A DNA stretch of 64,000 nucleotides, taken from positions 2,356,001 to 2,420,000 of the forward strand of contig NZ_CP025085.1 in assembly GCF_002847015.1 (NCBI RefSeq), written 5' to 3'. Both the position numbers and the translations under genes were made by a program. Numbering within the stretch: position 1 is the stretch's first letter; every line of letters starts with the position of its first letter. This DNA comes from Prodigiosinella confusarubida (GTDB taxonomy: Bacteria > Pseudomonadota > Gammaproteobacteria > Enterobacterales > Enterobacteriaceae). The notes beneath the pieces were generated by a model. The model was not told the DNA's origin. It was given only the letters and a program-made list of their open reading frames with translations, and made no database searches. This document shows positions 45,457-55,937 of this stretch, one piece after another.

Positions 45457-48400
45457 ATGAAAATATTCTCTCGATCACGGTTTAATTCGCGTGAATCCTC
45501 GTCGCCCTGGAATGATACTCTACCGGTAAGAGGCGAGTTATTTGGCCCGGAACGTTTGGAACAAAACGGGCGCACATTGGCTACCGTTCAGACGGTGACG
45601 AGTTCACCGCCTTTTGTTCCGCCGTTACACCATCGACTGAATGATAATGCTAAAGTGCTCCTGGCCGCTTATCGCGCCAATGCCGCCGAACTGGAAAAAG
45701 GCCGACGTGTGGTGCCGGCAGCCGAGTGGTTATTGGATAACTATCATCTGGTCGCTGAGCAGATTCGTGAAGTCCGCGAAGATCTTCCCCCACATTATTA
45801 CCGACAACTGCCTAAGTTATCTCAGGGGCCGTTTGTCGGTTATCCCCGGGTACTTGGTCTGGTGTGGGCCTTTGTCGCTCACACGGATAGTTATATTGAT
45901 CCAGAAGCATTACGCCGTTTCATCATGGCATATCAAGAAGTGCAGCCCTTGACGATCGGGGAACTGTGGGCTGTTGCCATTACCTTGCGTATTGTGTTGA
46001 TTGAAAATCTACGCCGCCTGGCTGACCAAATGACCGCAGGGCGTCTGGCGCGAGCCGAAGCGGAATCCGTTGCGAATAATCTTTTGCGTGCCGGGGATGG
46101 GCAAGCTGCATTGGCTAATGAAATTGCCCGTTACAACAAGGCACCTTTGTCTGATACGTTTGCGGCTCAGTTGGTGAAACGCTTACGCGATCTGGATCCC
46201 CGAACTACACCCGCACTGGGATGGCTGGAATACCGACTGAGCCAGCAGGGAAGTTCGATGGATGAAGTCGTGCAATCCACCCAGCAACGCCTTGGCGCGT
46301 CCAACGTCACTGTGCGTAATATTATCACCAGCATGCGGCTAATCTCCGACATGGATTGGGCGACATTTTTTGAAAGTGTCAGTCTGGTTGATGTGTGTCT
46401 ACGGGAAGGCAGTGCATTCGATGAGATGGATTTTACCACCCGCAATCTATACCGCAGTGCAATTGAGCATCTTGGGCGTCGGGCGCCGTGTACGGAATTG
46501 GATATTGCGAAAGAAGCCTTACTGATGGCGCAAGGTGATCCTGATTCATCGCCTTACGATGATCTCAGTGCCCGAAAACGCGATCCAGGTTATTACCTGA
46601 TTGCAGAAGGGAGACCGCAACTGGAAGCGGCTATCGGTTTTCGGCCTGGCGCAGCACTGTGTTTTAACCGGTTTACCCGGCGTGTTGGCATGACCGGTTA
46701 TCTGGGATCAATCGGGTTTTTTACTGCACTGTTATTCGCAGGGATAGGGGTCATATTGTCACTCCCCGTGGTTTCAGCCGTCTGGCTGATATTGATCGGC
46801 CTCGTCTGCCTGATTCCATTTTCTGAAGTTGCGATAGCCTGGGTTAACCGCCTGATTACCGCGTTATGCGGTGCCTCGCCATTGGCTGGGTTGGAACTAT
46901 TATATGGTGTGCCAACGCGTTACCGGACCATGATAGTAATACCGACATTGCTGTCCAATGAGCAGGATATCCTGCAACAAATAGCGCAACTCGAAGTTCA
47001 TTATCTGTCCAGTGGCCAGGGCGACATGACGTTTGCCTTGCTGACGGATGGTATTGATGCCGATACGGAAACTATCGAAAGAGATCGAGCGCTGTTAAGC
47101 CTGGCATCACGAACCATCCAGCAGCTTAATGATCGCTATGAACCGGGGCCTGCCGGCAGGCGTTTTTTATTGCTGCATCGTAAAAGACTGTTCAACGCCA
47201 GTGAAAATGTGTGGATGGGCTGGGAGCGTAAACGGGGAAAATTGCACGAACTTAACCGCTTATTGCGTGGTGCTACGGATACCAGTTTTATACCGGTTGA
47301 GCAACAAGCTGTTTATGTCCCGCCGGATGTCCGCTATGTGATTACGCTGGATGCGGATACGCTTTTACCTCGTGATACGGCATTAAAACTGATTGGCAAA
47401 ATGGCGCACCCGCTTAACCAGCCATGCTGGGATGCCAGCGGTCAGCATATTGTCGCCGGTTATGCCATTTTGCAACCCCGTATTACGCCATCGCTGCCCG
47501 CAGGACATGAAGGGTCACGGTATCAGCGTATTTTCACTGCGCCGGGGGGCATTAATCCTTATGAAGCCGCAGTATCTGATGTCTATCAGGATTTATTCGG
47601 CAATGGCTCCTATACCGGAAAGGGAATCTATGACGTGGATGCTTTTGAACGGGCATTAGAGGGACGCATTCCTGAAAACACGTTATTGAGCCATGATCTG
47701 TTTGAGGGCAGTTATGCCCGTTCGGGACTGGCATCGGATGTTGAACTGATCGAAACTTTTCCCTCCCGCTATGACGTTGTTGTCGAGCGGCAACACCGCT
47801 GGACGCGTGGTGACTGGCAACTCTTACCGTGGATCCTGGGGCTGGCGCATACCGCTACAGGTAAGACGGCGTCGTTATCCGCAGTAGGACGCTGGAAGAT
47901 GGTTGATAACCTACGGCGTTCGCTTTTAGCCCCCAGTTTGTTATTGATGATGTTTCTTTTTAATGTTTTGCCGTTGGCGCTGGCGTGGAAAGGTTTCCTC
48001 GTGGTGCTGTTGGTACTGGCATTCTCGGCTTATTTGCCGATTTTCTGGGATATTATTTCCCGCTGCTGGTGGGGACTGACACGCCAGAAGTCATTGCAGC
48101 AGAGCCATCCCCTCGAACATCTGCTAAGTGACCTCAAACTGGCATTCATGCAGGTCTTCCTCTTGCTGGCGTTTCTTCTCGATAATACCTGGCGAGTGCT
48201 TGATGCTCTCTCTCGTACCCTGGTGCGTTTGACTATCACCCGCAAGCATTTGCTGGAGTGGACGACCGCGGCGGAATCCGGGCGGCGCCCTCGTCTGACG
48301 CTGGTGGGCTTTTATGTTTACATGGCTGGCGGTTTGTTGCTTGGCGTGATTGTGGTGGGTGGCGCGCTGGTGATGTCACCCTGGAACTGGCCACTTTGGC

Positions 48401-51400
48401 TTCCGCTGGCATTGCTATGGTTAGCGGCACCCGTGTTGGCATTATGGGCCAGCGAAGAGCGTGCTATCACACGGGAGGAAAACATTAGCGAGGCGGATAA
48501 ACAGGCGTTGAGATTGATCGCCCGGCGTACCTGGCGTTTTTTCGAAACCTTTGTCACTGAGCATGAACATGACCTGCCACCGGATAATTTTCAGGAGCGT
48601 CCAAAACCGGTTATTGCTCACCGTACCTCGCCCACCAATATTGGTCTGTATTTACTCTCCACGGTGTCAGCGCGAGATTTTGGCTGGATTGGCATAGAGA
48701 ATGTGCTTGATCGTCTGGAAGCGACGTTCACCACTCTGGATCAGTTACAGCGTTTTAATGGCCATTTTCTTAACTGGTATGACACGCAGACGCTCCAGAC
48801 ATTATTACCGGCTTATGTCTCTTCGGTGGATAGTGGCAATCTGGCTGGTGATCTGATCGCATTGGCGAATGCCTGTGAGTTATGGCAGGAAGCGTGCTGG
48901 GAACAGGATGTTCGTGAGCCATTAGCCGACCATCTCCAACTGATTCGTGATGCGCTGTCTCGGCATCAGGAGACTCAGAATGAGCCTTTGCTACTCCAGT
49001 CGTTAGACAATATTGAGAATTTACTGAACAGTGATCTTGCCCCTGAACGTCTGTTATCGGCATCTCTTCGGCAGTTGGAACCGTTGTTGCAGCGAACTTA
49101 TGCGTTGTTACCGCGAACTGATGATGGTGTTATCGTCGACCCCATTTTCTGGATGAATGCCGCGCGATCGATGTTAGTTGAGCAGGAGAGGGAACGGGTC
49201 TGCCCTGGTGCTCTGCGCGAGATGCTGGTTGAGCGGTTGCAGAACCTGGCTTCCCGGGCACGGACGATGGCGATGGAAATGGACTTTAAGTTTCTTGTTG
49301 ACCCGGAGCGTAAGCTGCTGTCGATTGGCTATTTAATGTCGGAAAATCGCCTTGATGTCAGTTGCTATGATCTGCTGGCTTCCGAGGCGCGATTAGCCAG
49401 TCTGTTTGCTATCGCCAAAGGCGATGTCGGCACTCGACACTGGTTTCGTCTGGGACGGGGCGCCACGCGTATCGGCCGTAGCTCGGCACTAATGTCATGG
49501 TCGGGTTCGATGTTCGAGTACCTGATGCCATCGTTGTTGATGCGTGCGCCATTAGGGAGTTTGCTGGAACAGACGACCCGTCTGATTGTGGCGCAGCAGC
49601 AAACTTATGGCCGAAGCCTATCACTTCCCTGGGGCATTTCTGAATCGGCCTATAATGCGCGTGATATCGATTTCATCTATCAATACACCAATTTCGGTGT
49701 TCCTGGTCTGGGGTTGAAACGGGGACTGGCGGATAATCTGGTGGTGGCGCCGTATGCGACCGGGTTGGCAACCATGATCGATCCGCTTGCCGCCTGCCGA
49801 AACTATGAGCGCTTGGCGGCGTTGGGGGCTTCTGGCCGCTATGGATTTTATGAGGCAATGGATTTTACACCTTCGCGCTTGCCAGATAATGAAAAGGTGG
49901 CCATTGTTTACAGCTTCATGGCACACCATCAGGGGATGACACTGGTGGCGATCGCCAACACGTTGCATGATGGCAATATGCGCTGCCGTTTTCATCGTGA
50001 ACCGATGATTCAGTCCTGTAACCTGCTGTTACAGGAAAGCCGGCCAGTGCACGTCGCTATTGCTGAGCCGCTGCCAGACGATGTGAAAGACAGCCGGAGT
50101 GAAAGCACTAATGAAGCGGCCATATTGCGGCGTTTTTCCGCTATACCCGTAGGGGCGCCCGTAACACATTTACTTTCCAATGGCCGCTATGCCGTGATGC
50201 TTACCACAACCGGATCCGGTTATAGCCACTGCCGTGGGTTAGCGGTTACACGCTGGCGGGAAGACCCGACCCGGGATAACTGGGGGAGTTTTATTCTGTT
50301 ACGTGATATGCGCAGTGGAAGAATCTGGACTGCGGCTGACGAACATCCGTTAATGGAACCGGCGGGAAATCTGCCACCCCCTTCTAACATCATCAATAGT
50401 GCAATTGGCGAACCCCCCCATCGTCACGATGTTATTTTCGGGGAAGATCACGCCTCCTTCATCCGTTATGAACGCACATTGACCACTACGATGGATGTAT
50501 TGGTTTCGTGTGAAAGCGATGGTGAAGTACGCCGTATTACCCTGACGAACAGTGGCCGGCGGCAGCGTGACATTGAACTGACGTCCTATGCGGAAATCGT
50601 GCTGGCTCCGCCCAGCGCCGATAATGCCCATACAGCCTTTTCCCGTTTATTTATACAAACAGAGTATCTGGATGAATTTTCTGCATTAATTGCTACCCGT
50701 CGGCCAAGAAGCCAGGATGAGCATCCGGTCTGGGCTGCACATTTTATGGTGCTGGAAGGGACGGATGGCAGCGAAATACAGTATGAATCCGACCGTGCGC
50801 GTTTTATCGGCCGGGGGAAATCAGTCATGACTGCCGATGCTATTTCAGGCCATAAGGCGTTGTCGAATACCACAGGCACGGTACTTGATCCCATATTTTC
50901 ACTGCGTCAGCAGGTGACGGTTCCCGCCGGTAAAACGGTTCGTCTGGCGTTCTGGACCGTTATCGCTACCTCGCGTGAAGAACTGATTGATGTGATCGAT
51001 AAGCATCATGATCGTAGTGCGTTTGAACGTGATAAAACCTTTGCCTGGACACAGGCTCAGGTGCAATTGCGTCATCTTGGTGTGAAGGCGGAAGAAGCGG
51101 CGGATTTTCAACGTTTGGCGGCCCCGGTACTCTATGCCGATCCGCGTTTTCGGGCCCCGGTTGAATCGATAGTCCGTGGTGCGGGAGCACAATCGGGTCT
51201 TTGGCCGATGTCGATTTCGGGTGATTTGCCCATTGTGCTGCTACGTATTGATGATATTGATGATATCGCCCAGGTTCATCAACTGCTGAGAGCGCATGAA
51301 TATTGGCGTATGAAGTTGCTGAATGTGGATCTGGTCATCGTTAATGAGCGCGCATCGTCTTATATACAGGATCTACAGATGGCTATCGAAACAGCGATTC

Positions 51401-54054
51401 ACAGTAGCCAGTCCAGACCGCGTTTGGGAGGGGCACAGACCCGGGGATCCGTATTTGCCCTGCGTGCGGACTTAATGTCGCAAGAGTCAAGGGCTTTGCT
51501 GCTATCGGTAGCGAGAATATCGTTGGTTGCCCGTCGAGGGGCAATTTCCCACCAACTTGACTTAATCCCGTATGCACCTCCCCGGCGTCGTCTGCCACGC
51601 ATGTTAAAGCTGAGTGTGCCAGACAAGATGCCGCTGACGGAGGAACTCGAGTTTTTTAACGGTATTGGCGGGTTTGCCCGACAGGGGCGTGAATATGTCA
51701 CGGTCCTCGAGGCCGGGCTCACAACCCCTGCGCCGTGGGTGAATATTATTGCCAACCCAACGTTTGGTTTTCAGGTGTCGGAAGTGGGTAGTGGTTACAC
51801 CTGGGCGGAAAACAGCCGTGAAAATCAGCTGACGCCCTGGGGTAATGATGCGGTGTCTGATCCCGGTGGAGAAGTGCTGTACGTACATGATGATGTCAGC
51901 GGTGTACTATGGACGCCAACAGCATGGCCGATTAATGATGGTGGGTGCTACGTCGCCCGGCACGGGCTGGGTTATAGCAAGTTTGCTCATAATGCCAATG
52001 GCATTGAGCTGGAATTATTACAGTATGTCCCACTGGTTGATCCGATAAAAATATCTCGTCTGAAAGTACATAACACCTCAACGCAAGTGCGCTATCTGAC
52101 TATTACTGCCTATGCCGAATGGGTGCTGGGTGGTTTACGTAGCGCCAGTGCGCCTTATCTACTCAGTCATGTAGATGCACAGACGGGCGCGATGCTGGTG
52201 AGTAATCTCTGGTCCGGCAGTTTTCCAGGACGCATCGGTTTTGCTGATTTAGCGGGTCAGCAGTCATCATTGACCGCCGACAGAACCGAATTTATCGGTC
52301 GTAATGGACAAATGAGGTTGCCAGCGGCACTGATGGAAAACCGTCAGTTATCAGGGAATGTAGCGGCCGGAGTCGACCCCTGTAGTGTGTTACAGACACA
52401 GATCCATCTGGCCCCTGGAGAGCAGACCGAGATAGTCTGGTGTATCGGTCAAGGGACCTCCGTTGAACAGGTCAGAGACCTGATTGAGAAATATCGGAAA
52501 ATCGATCTGGATCAGGTGCTGAGTGAGGTTGAAGCGCATTGGGAGGCAATAACCGGTGCGATACAGATTAAAACACCAGACAGAGCAATGGACATTATGC
52601 TCAATGGCTGGTTGCTCTATCAGACGCTGTCATGTCGCATTCAGGCCCGTTGCGGGTTTTATCAGGCCAGTGGCGCATATGGTTTCCGCGACCAGTTACA
52701 GGATGGCATGGCATTGACCTTCTCCTACCCTCAGGAGACGCGGCAACACCTGTTGCGGGCGGCTGGACGACAGTTTGTCGAAGGTGATTTTCAGCATTGG
52801 TGGCTACCACATAGCGGTGCCGGGGTAAGAACCCATATTTCTGATGATCGTGTCTGGCTGGCTTTTGCCACCGCAACGTATGTGCAGGTCAGTCAGGATT
52901 ACAGTGTTCTGGCCGAGTCCATCTGCTTTCTGGATGGGCCGCCGGTTGCCCCGGATGAGCATGATATCTTCTTCCAACCCATGCCGTGCGCTGAGTCAGC
53001 GTCTCTGTTTGAGCACTGTGCTCGAGGGTTGGATCAGTGCCTGTCGTTGACCGGAACTCATGGTTTACCGCTGATGGGGAGCGGGGATTGGAACGATGGC
53101 ATGAATCGTGTCGGGGAAGGCGGGAAAGGCGAAAGTGTCTGGCTGGGATGGCTGCTCATCCGCACAATAGAAATCTTTGCCCCACTGGCCGATGCTTCGG
53201 AAGCAGAGCGCGTCTCACGCTGGCGTGAGCATGCCGAGTCGGTGCGGCAGGCTATTGAGCGTACAGCATGGGACGGCGCCTGGTATCGCCGGGCAACGTT
53301 TGATGATGGCACCTGGCTTGGCAGTCATAGCAATGATGAGTGTGTCATTGATTCGATCGTGCAGTCATGGGCGGTACTTTCCGGTGCTGCCATCCCTGAG
53401 CGCGCGGCGTTAGCCATGGCCTCGATGGAGGACTACCTGATTCGACGAAAAGAGGGACTGGCTTTGCTGTTCACGCCACCGTTTGATCACACTATGCATG
53501 ATCCTGGTTACATCAAAGGCTACCCACCCGGTCTTCGCGAAAATGGCGGGCAATACACCCATGCCGCGCTGTGGGCGGTGCTGGCTTTTGCCCAGATGGG
53601 GGAAGGTGATAAAGCCGCAGAACTGTTTGCATTGCTTAACCCAATCAACCACGCTTCAACGCCGGAACAGGTTTCCCGATACCGGGTTGAACCTTATGTC
53701 ATCGCTGCTGATGTTTATTCCGTTGCCCCCCATACCGGGCGTGGTGGCTGGACCTGGTACACCGGCTCGGCAGGGTGGATGTACCGGGCGGGTATCGAGG
53801 GCATTCTTGGCATTCATCGTGAAGGTGATCGGTTGATTCTTTGCCCTTGTATTCCATCACACTGGCCAGGTTTTGAGGCAACCGTCACGCTGGGGGACGC
53901 TCACTATACTATTCGCGTGGTGAATGATTCGCACCGGTGCCGAGGGATTGCACAGGCAACACTGGATGATGTGGCTATCCCCGTTGAGGCAGAGGAAGGA
54001 TCGGTACCGGTTACGGTGGTGTCAGGGGATCATCAGATACTACTCACGCTGTGA
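45457..54054 (+). CDS. ndvB: Cyclic beta-1,2-glucan synthase (NdvB/ChvB type)
   Basis: 2865 residues, the size of NdvB/ChvB. Order: an N-terminal region to about 400; membrane helices near 411-462; a GT84 glycosyltransferase with V-I-P-T-L near 494, D-A-D-T near 631 and Q-H-R-W-T-R-G-D-W near 778; more helices at 827-1000; a glycoamylase-like domain with S-F-M-A-H-H-Q-G-M near 1485; then two glucan-phosphorylase-like (GH94) segments, the second with Q-D-G-M near 2411, S-D-D-R-V-W-L near 2460 and G-D-W-N-D-G-M-N-R-V near 2543. The enzyme builds beta-1,2-glucan from UDP-glucose at the inner membrane, trims and cyclises it for the periplasm. It stands alone: no transporter (NdvA type) adjoins. 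Most enterobacteria use OpgGH for osmoregulated glucans, so this is an accessory system. Confidence 0.93.
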   Translation: MKIFSRSRFNSRESSSPWNDTLPVRGELFGPERLEQNGRTLATVQTVTSSPPFVPPLHHRLNDNAKVLLAAYRANAAELEKGRRVVPAAEWLLDNYHLVAEQIREVREDLPPHYYRQLPKLSQGPFVGYPRVLGLVWAFVAHTDSYIDPEALRRFIMAYQEVQPLTIGELWAVAITLRIVLIENLRRLADQMTAGRLARAEAESVANNLLRAGDGQAALANEIARYNKAPLSDTFAAQLVKRLRDLDPRTTPALGWLEYRLSQQGSSMDEVVQSTQQRLGASNVTVRNIITSMRLISDMDWATFFESVSLVDVCLREGSAFDEMDFTTRNLYRSAIEHLGRRAPCTELDIAKEALLMAQGDPDSSPYDDLSARKRDPGYYLIAEGRPQLEAAIGFRPGAALCFNRFTRRVGMTGYLGSIGFFTALLFAGIGVILSLPVVSAVWLILIGLVCLIPFSEVAIAWVNRLITALCGASPLAGLELLYGVPTRYRTMIVIPTLLSNEQDILQQIAQLEVHYLSSGQGDMTFALLTDGIDADTETIERDRALLSLASRTIQQLNDRYEPGPAGRRFLLLHRKRLFNASENVWMGWERKRGKLHELNRLLRGATDTSFIPVEQQAVYVPPDVRYVITLDADTLLPRDTALKLIGKMAHPLNQPCWDASGQHIVAGYAILQPRITPSLPAGHEGSRYQRIFTAPGGINPYEAAVSDVYQDLFGNGSYTGKGIYDVDAFERALEGRIPENTLLSHDLFEGSYARSGLASDVELIETFPSRYDVVVERQHRWTRGDWQLLPWILGLAHTATGKTASLSAVGRWKMVDNLRRSLLAPSLLLMMFLFNVLPLALAWKGFLVVLLVLAFSAYLPIFWDIISRCWWGLTRQKSLQQSHPLEHLLSDLKLAFMQVFLLLAFLLDNTWRVLDALSRTLVRLTITRKHLLEWTTAAESGRRPRLTLVGFYVYMAGGLLLGVIVVGGALVMSPWNWPLWLPLALLWLAAPVLALWASEERAITREENISEADKQALRLIARRTWRFFETFVTEHEHDLPPDNFQERPKPVIAHRTSPTNIGLYLLSTVSARDFGWIGIENVLDRLEATFTTLDQLQRFNGHFLNWYDTQTLQTLLPAYVSSVDSGNLAGDLIALANACELWQEACWEQDVREPLADHLQLIRDALSRHQETQNEPLLLQSLDNIENLLNSDLAPERLLSASLRQLEPLLQRTYALLPRTDDGVIVDPIFWMNAARSMLVEQERERVCPGALREMLVERLQNLASRARTMAMEMDFKFLVDPERKLLSIGYLMSENRLDVSCYDLLASEARLASLFAIAKGDVGTRHWFRLGRGATRIGRSSALMSWSGSMFEYLMPSLLMRAPLGSLLEQTTRLIVAQQQTYGRSLSLPWGISESAYNARDIDFIYQYTNFGVPGLGLKRGLADNLVVAPYATGLATMIDPLAACRNYERLAALGASGRYGFYEAMDFTPSRLPDNEKVAIVYSFMAHHQGMTLVAIANTLHDGNMRCRFHREPMIQSCNLLLQESRPVHVAIAEPLPDDVKDSRSESTNEAAILRRFSAIPVGAPVTHLLSNGRYAVMLTTTGSGYSHCRGLAVTRWREDPTRDNWGSFILLRDMRSGRIWTAADEHPLMEPAGNLPPPSNIINSAIGEPPHRHDVIFGEDHASFIRYERTLTTTMDVLVSCESDGEVRRITLTNSGRRQRDIELTSYAEIVLAPPSADNAHTAFSRLFIQTEYLDEFSALIATRRPRSQDEHPVWAAHFMVLEGTDGSEIQYESDRARFIGRGKSVMTADAISGHKALSNTTGTVLDPIFSLRQQVTVPAGKTVRLAFWTVIATSREELIDVIDKHHDRSAFERDKTFAWTQAQVQLRHLGVKAEEAADFQRLAAPVLYADPRFRAPVESIVRGAGAQSGLWPMSISGDLPIVLLRIDDIDDIAQVHQLLRAHEYWRMKLLNVDLVIVNERASSYIQDLQMAIETAIHSSQSRPRLGGAQTRGSVFALRADLMSQESRALLLSVARISLVARRGAISHQLDLIPYAPPRRRLPRMLKLSVPDKMPLTEELEFFNGIGGFARQGREYVTVLEAGLTTPAPWVNIIANPTFGFQVSEVGSGYTWAENSRENQLTPWGNDAVSDPGGEVLYVHDDVSGVLWTPTAWPINDGGCYVARHGLGYSKFAHNANGIELELLQYVPLVDPIKISRLKVHNTSTQVRYLTITAYAEWVLGGLRSASAPYLLSHVDAQTGAMLVSNLWSGSFPGRIGFADLAGQQSSLTADRTEFIGRNGQMRLPAALMENRQLSGNVAAGVDPCSVLQTQIHLAPGEQTEIVWCIGQGTSVEQVRDLIEKYRKIDLDQVLSEVEAHWEAITGAIQIKTPDRAMDIMLNGWLLYQTLSCRIQARCGFYQASGAYGFRDQLQDGMALTFSYPQETRQHLLRAAGRQFVEGDFQHWWLPHSGAGVRTHISDDRVWLAFATATYVQVSQDYSVLAESICFLDGPPVAPDEHDIFFQPMPCAESASLFEHCARGLDQCLSLTGTHGLPLMGSGDWNDGMNRVGEGGKGESVWLGWLLIRTIEIFAPLADASEAERVSRWREHAESVRQAIERTAWDGAWYRRATFDDGTWLGSHSNDECVIDSIVQSWAVLSGAAIPERAALAMASMEDYLIRRKEGLALLFTPPFDHTMHDPGYIKGYPPGLRENGGQYTHAALWAVLAFAQMGEGDKAAELFALLNPINHASTPEQVSRYRVEPYVIAADVYSVAPHTGRGGWTWYTGSAGWMYRAGIEGILGIHREGDRLILCPCIPSHWPGFEATVTLGDAHYTIRVVNDSHRCRGIAQATLDDVAIPVEAEEGSVPVTVVSGDHQILLTL

Positions 54055-54106
54055 GCGGGATCGGGATTTGAACAGCAGGAAAGTGGTTTAAGCGTTTTAT
54101 CCATTG

Positions 54107-54201
54107 TCGGCAGAAGGTTGGCGAGTAATTAAGCCTCCATATAACATGTCCATAGCGGACGATGTTCAGTGGCGGCTACTATTGTTTGCGCCTTCTGCCG
54201 A
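54107..54201. repeat. 11-bp inverted repeat between ndvB and the enolase gene
   Basis: TCGGCAGAAGG (54,107-54,117) and CCTTCTGCCGA (54,191-54,201) are exact complements 73 bases apart in the 158-base gap of two convergent genes. It could form a long-loop structure ending both transcripts. Confidence 0.45.
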
Positions 54202-54212
54202 TAAACAGTGGG

Positions 54213-55499
54213 TTAGTATGTCACGAAAGCTGATTTACCTGCATAGACTGCCGCACTGCCAAGTTCCTCTTCAATTCGCATTAACTGATTGTATTTTTCT
54301 ATACGTTCACCACGACATGGTGCCCCGGTTTTAAGATGACCAGCCATCAAACCGACTGTCATATCGGCAATAAAGGAATCCACGGTTTCGCCACTACGGT
54401 GCGATATAAATGTCCCCCAACCATGTTGATGGCACAGGTGAACCGCATCAATGGTTTCACTCAATGAGCCAATCTGGTTCAGTTTTATCAACGCTGCATT
54501 GGCTAACTGTTCATCTATCCCACGCTGTATGTATTTTACGTTGGTAACAAACAGGTCATCGCCGACCAATTCCACCTGGTGTCCAATGGTGTCATTAAGA
54601 TATTTCCACCCGTCCCAATCATCTTCTGCAAGGCCATCTTCAAGCAGAATGATGGGGAAGTTTTTAATCAGCCCCTGGTAATAATCTGTCATTTCCTGGG
54701 ATGTTAAGGCGACATTTTCGGTGCGGAGATGATATTTACCCTCTTTACAGAATTCGCTTGATGCCGGGTCCATACATATTCCGATATCATCCCCAGGACG
54801 ATATCCGGCTTGCTCGATTGCCTGGACAATCAGTTCCAGCGGCTGTCGATTGGATGAAACGATAGGCGCAAACCCGCCTTCATCGCCAACACCGGCACTC
54901 AACCCCTTACTGATGAGAATTTGTCTTAAGGTTTGATAAACTTCGCTACCCCAGCGCATGGCTTCACGGAAAGTAGGCGCGCCCACTGGCGCAATCATAT
55001 ACTCTTGGAAATCTGCGCCCTGACCCCGGGCGTGAACGCCGCCATTGATGATATTCATACAGGGTACAGGTAATAAATTGGCGCTCATTCCCCCGATATA
55101 ACGGTAAAGTGGCATGTTATAGACTGACGCCGTTAAACGAGCCACGGCCAGCGAAACACCCAGAATGGCATTGGCACCCAGTTTGCTTTTATTTTCTGTG
55201 CCATCAAGCGCAATCATTTTATTATCAATTGCTTTTTGATCCCGTATGTCCTGGCCAATAAGCATGTCGCTTATTTCATGTGTGATGCTGTTTACCGCAT
55301 TCTTGACGCCTTTCCCGCCAAACCGGTTTTTGTCTCCATCACGTCTCTCTATAGCCTCTCTCTCGCCAGTGCTCGCGCCTGATGGTACGGATGCTCTGGC
55401 AAAAGCGCCACAGGGAGTATATACCTCTACTTCAACGGTTGGGTTGCCTCGGGAATCCAGAATCTCTCTGGCCAGGATTTTTTCAATTTTGAAACTCAT
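54213..55499 (-). CDS. eno: Enolase paralogue
   Basis: 428 residues with all the enolase landmarks: D-S-R-G-N-P-T-V-E-V near the start, S-G-A-S-T-G, A-V/G-V-G-D-E-G-G-F-A-P with the catalytic Glu, metal ligands in C-M-D-P, L-E-D-G and G-D-D-L-F, Lys in L-I-K-L-N-Q-I-G-S and H-R-S-G-E. It should interconvert 2-phosphoglycerate and phosphoenolpyruvate. It lacks the pyrG-eno setting of the housekeeping gene and differs in many positions, for example P-C-M-N-I-I-N-G-G-V-H-A-R-G, so it is a second, divergent copy. AGGAG precedes its ATG; it lies 12 bases after a universal stress protein gene. Confidence 0.92.
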   Translation of the reverse strand: MSFKIEKILAREILDSRGNPTVEVEVYTPCGAFARASVPSGASTGEREAIERRDGDKNRFGGKGVKNAVNSITHEISDMLIGQDIRDQKAIDNKMIALDGTENKSKLGANAILGVSLAVARLTASVYNMPLYRYIGGMSANLLPVPCMNIINGGVHARGQGADFQEYMIAPVGAPTFREAMRWGSEVYQTLRQILISKGLSAGVGDEGGFAPIVSSNRQPLELIVQAIEQAGYRPGDDIGICMDPASSEFCKEGKYHLRTENVALTSQEMTDYYQGLIKNFPIILLEDGLAEDDWDGWKYLNDTIGHQVELVGDDLFVTNVKYIQRGIDEQLANAALIKLNQIGSLSETIDAVHLCHQHGWGTFISHRSGETVDSFIADMTVGLMAGHLKTGAPCRGERIEKYNQLMRIEEELGSAAVYAGKSAFVTY

Positions 55500-55511
55500 A
55501 ATGACTCCTAA

Positions 55512-55937
55512 TTAAGCATTAATATGTTTTATAAGCACATCAACATCAAGGTGATTGATAAATTCAAGGGAACGGGAACTGATAATTCCCAAAAATCGAT
55601 TAGTATGTCCCGCGATGACAAGATCTATATTTTTTTCATGGATAAGTTTTTCAACATCATCGAATCGGCGTAATGTGACGAGTACGACTGTATCGACATT
55701 TTCAGGAACAGCCGTAACGACTTTACTAAACATTGACTTGGCTTCTATTACTTCTCTTGATTGCACACCCTCCGTACGAGAGTCAGAAATATAATTCATG
55801 GCAAGATAATTGAAACTAATATGCCCAAGTGTGATTTTCATATTGCCATTATCTGAAATCTTTGCCGCGTGCCTTAATAAAATGGCGCCGTCTTTCTCAT
55901 CATGGATTAAAACCAATGCGTGTTTATAGATATTCAT
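55512..55937 (-). CDS. Universal stress protein (UspA family)
   Basis: 141 residues from ATG 55937; the longer open frame upstream overlaps another ORF. UspA-like pattern: hydrophobic first strand (H-A-L-V-L-I-H-D), a central V-D-T-V-V-L-V-T and a C-terminal D-L-V-I-A-G-H-T-N-R-F-L-G...S-R-S-L-E-F, resembling the G-2x-G-9x-G-S/T nucleotide loop but with fewer glycines, so ATP binding is uncertain. It is followed after 12 bases by the enolase paralogue and overlaps the end of a 90-residue ORF by 14 bases, suggesting a three-gene operon. Confidence 0.8.
   Translation of the reverse strand: MNIYKHALVLIHDEKDGAILLRHAAKISDNGNMKITLGHISFNYLAMNYISDSRTEGVQSREVIEAKSMFSKVVTAVPENVDTVVLVTLRRFDDVEKLIHEKNIDLVIAGHTNRFLGIISSRSLEFINHLDVDVLIKHINA

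Noticed and set aside
45457-54054. ndvB and cbsF as related duplicated giants because of near-equal length
   Set aside because: Their domains are unrelated; the similar size is chance.
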